DNA of 64,000 nucleotides from Candidatus Opimibacter skivensis. Its GTDB lineage: Bacteria > Bacteroidota > Bacteroidia > Chitinophagales > Saprospiraceae. This document shows, piece by piece, positions 62,864-64,000 of the stretch; positions within the stretch are counted from its first letter, which is position 1; each line of letters begins with the position of its first letter. The translations under genes were made by a program, and so were the position numbers. Under the pieces are notes generated by a model that did not search any database, had not been told where the DNA came from, and saw only the letters and a program-made list of their open reading frames with translations. The stretch lies in NCBI GenBank assembly GCA_016721905.1, contig JADKHH010000027.1:1-64000 (forward strand), read 5' to 3'.

Positions 62864-64000
62864 TCAATCCACTAACGTGAGTTTGAGCATATTGGTTCTG
62901 TACTTTTTATGCATCGGCATACTACCCGTATTGATGACGATATCCCCCTGCGCTACCTTCCCGGCGGCAAGAAGGATATTGACACAATCATAGATCGTCT
63001 CGTCCGTGGTCGTAAACTTATCATAGAAAAATGTCTGGACACCCCACACCAGGTTGAGCGTGTTGAGGATATCATTTTGCTCTGAAAACACATATATCTT
63101 ACTGTGAATAGGCCTGTACGAGGAGATCTTGAAAGCCGTAAACCCGGAAGTGGTCATCCCGATGATAGCCTTAGCATCCACATCCTGGGCCATGCGGGCT
63201 GCGTGGTAGCACACCGTATCCGACCAAAAGGTCCTTGACTTAGGGGAAGGGATTGAAAACTGTATAGCCGGGGAATAATGCTTTTCAGCCTCCGCGATGA
63301 TCTTATTCATGGCCTCCACAACTTTGACCGGGTGTTTACCGACCGAAGTCTCGGCACTGAGCATAACGGCATCAGTTCCATCCAACACTGCATTGGCTAC
63401 GTCAGTAATTTCCGCCCTGGTAGGGCTTGGATTATTGATCATTGAGTCCATCAACTGGGTGGCCACGATGACCGGACGTGAACGCTCGATGCACAGCTTG
63501 ATGATATCTTTCTGGATCGTAGGCAATTTTTCCATGGCAACTTCTACCGCGAGGTCCCCGCGGGCGATCATAATCCCGTTGGCTTGTTTGACAATCTTGC
63601 GGATATTCCGCACAGCTTCAGGCTTTTCAATCTTGGCTATCGTCTTGGCTGGGTGTCCGGCGGCGTCGATAAGCTCCTGCAATTCGATGATATCCTCTGC
63701 CCGGCGGACGAAGGATAGGGCAATCCAGTTGACCGGCTGGGTCAGGATAAAATCCAGATCCGCGAGATCTTTTTCGGTAATGCAAGGAATGGAAAGGGCT
63801 GTATCCGGCAGATTGACCCCTTTTTTAGAGCTCAGGACACCACCAAAGATGATTTTTAGGCGCACTTCCCTTTGCCTGTCGGTAGAGACTACCTCCAGCA
63901 CCAGCTTGCCATCATCGAGCAATATCCGCTCACCCGCTTTGACTTCCTTAGGGAAATTTTCATAGCTAATGTACACGCGCTCAGCGGTTCCGGGGCATTT
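62864..64000 (-). CDS. pyk: Pyruvate kinase (5' end outside window)
   Basis: 378 residues visible; the frame stays open to the window edge (from KCPGTAERVY), so the N-terminal part with the first barrel residues is missing. The rest is clear: TEKDLADLDFILTQPVNWIALSFVR, TIAKIEKPEAVRNIRKI with the catalytic Lys, IMIARGDLAVEV, VATQLMDSMINNPSPTRAEITDVANAV, DGTDAVMLSAETSVGKHP and the C-terminal VWGVQTFFYDKF allosteric domain. It makes ATP and pyruvate from PEP in glycolysis. Confidence 0.95.
   Translation of the reverse strand, partial: KCPGTAERVYISYENFPKEVKAGERILLDDGKLVLEVVSTDRQREVRLKIIFGGVLSSKKGVNLPDTALSIPCITEKDLADLDFILTQPVNWIALSFVRRAEDIIELQELIDAAGHPAKTIAKIEKPEAVRNIRKIVKQANGIMIARGDLAVEVAMEKLPTIQKDIIKLCIERSRPVIVATQLMDSMINNPSPTRAEITDVANAVLDGTDAVMLSAETSVGKHPVKVVEAMNKIIAEAEKHYSPAIQFSIPSPKSRTFWSDTVCYHAARMAQDVDAKAIIGMTTSGFTAFKISSYRPIHSKIYVFSEQNDILNTLNLVWGVQTFFYDKFTTTDETIYDCVNILLAAGKVAQGDIVINTGSMPMHKKYRTNMLKLTLVD

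Noticed and set aside
63297..63965. 222-residue plus-strand frame opposite pyk
   Set aside because: Antisense to conserved pyruvate kinase motifs, with no recognisable protein content of its own.

Overview
The window looks like a chromosomal stretch of a Bacteroidota bacterium, most like a Saprospiraceae-type environmental lineage (inferred from protein content; no rRNA or tRNA is present to confirm it). The evidence is two very large secreted proteins ending in the gliding-motility type B C-terminal domain of the type IX secretion system (T9SS), other secreted proteins with the T9SS type A sorting domain, many lipoproteins, HxlR, pirin and YceI genes, and the conserved TPR / DUF4292 / EnvC cluster.

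Layout. 1-4.6 kb: three heavily broken genes (an S8 subtilase with a T9SS tail, an unknown gene, an alpha/beta hydrolase). 4.9-6.3 kb: a b-type membrane protein coupled to a decaheme cytochrome c. 6.5-9.1 kb: a LipL32-family surface protein, an MDR oxidoreductase and a broken lipoprotein. 9.2-24.5 kb: two collinear 1.3-kaa WQDGS-repeat T9SS proteins with a zincin lipoprotein, an esterase, an MpaB-like oxygenase, a propeller protein and an Old Yellow Enzyme homologue between them, followed by a FAM171-like lipoprotein. 24.7-31.4 kb: a probable exopolysaccharide operon (YaiO-like porin, GT2 synthase, PQQ-type sugar dehydrogenase/PA14 protein). 31.9-33.6 kb: a second FAM171-like lipoprotein. 34.3-40.8 kb: a CDF transporter, an outer-membrane protein, an HxlR regulator opposite pirin / YceI / DOPA dioxygenase with an 18-bp phased operator array between them, and a GNAT. 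40.8-42.0 kb: a REP/RAYT island, a Y1 transposase flanked by 88-bp double-hairpin repeats, with a further array at 51.3 kb. 42.2-53.8 kb: SulP transporter, P-type ATPase, three CBS proteins, two universal stress proteins and Hsp20 around a FixL-like heme-PAS kinase and a response regulator fused to a CRP/FNR-type DNA-binding module. 54.2-64 kb: housekeeping genes (fhs, M29 aminopeptidase, hflX, envC/DUF4292/TPR cluster, pyk cut by the window edge).

The most notable systems are the REP/RAYT island and the predicted oxygen-sensing stress regulon, where kinase, fused regulator, candidate binding palindromes and likely targets sit together. Several otherwise intact genes carry single frameshifts, which could be sequencing errors. 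Long gaps between genes are filled with short, degenerate tandem words and perfect hairpins.
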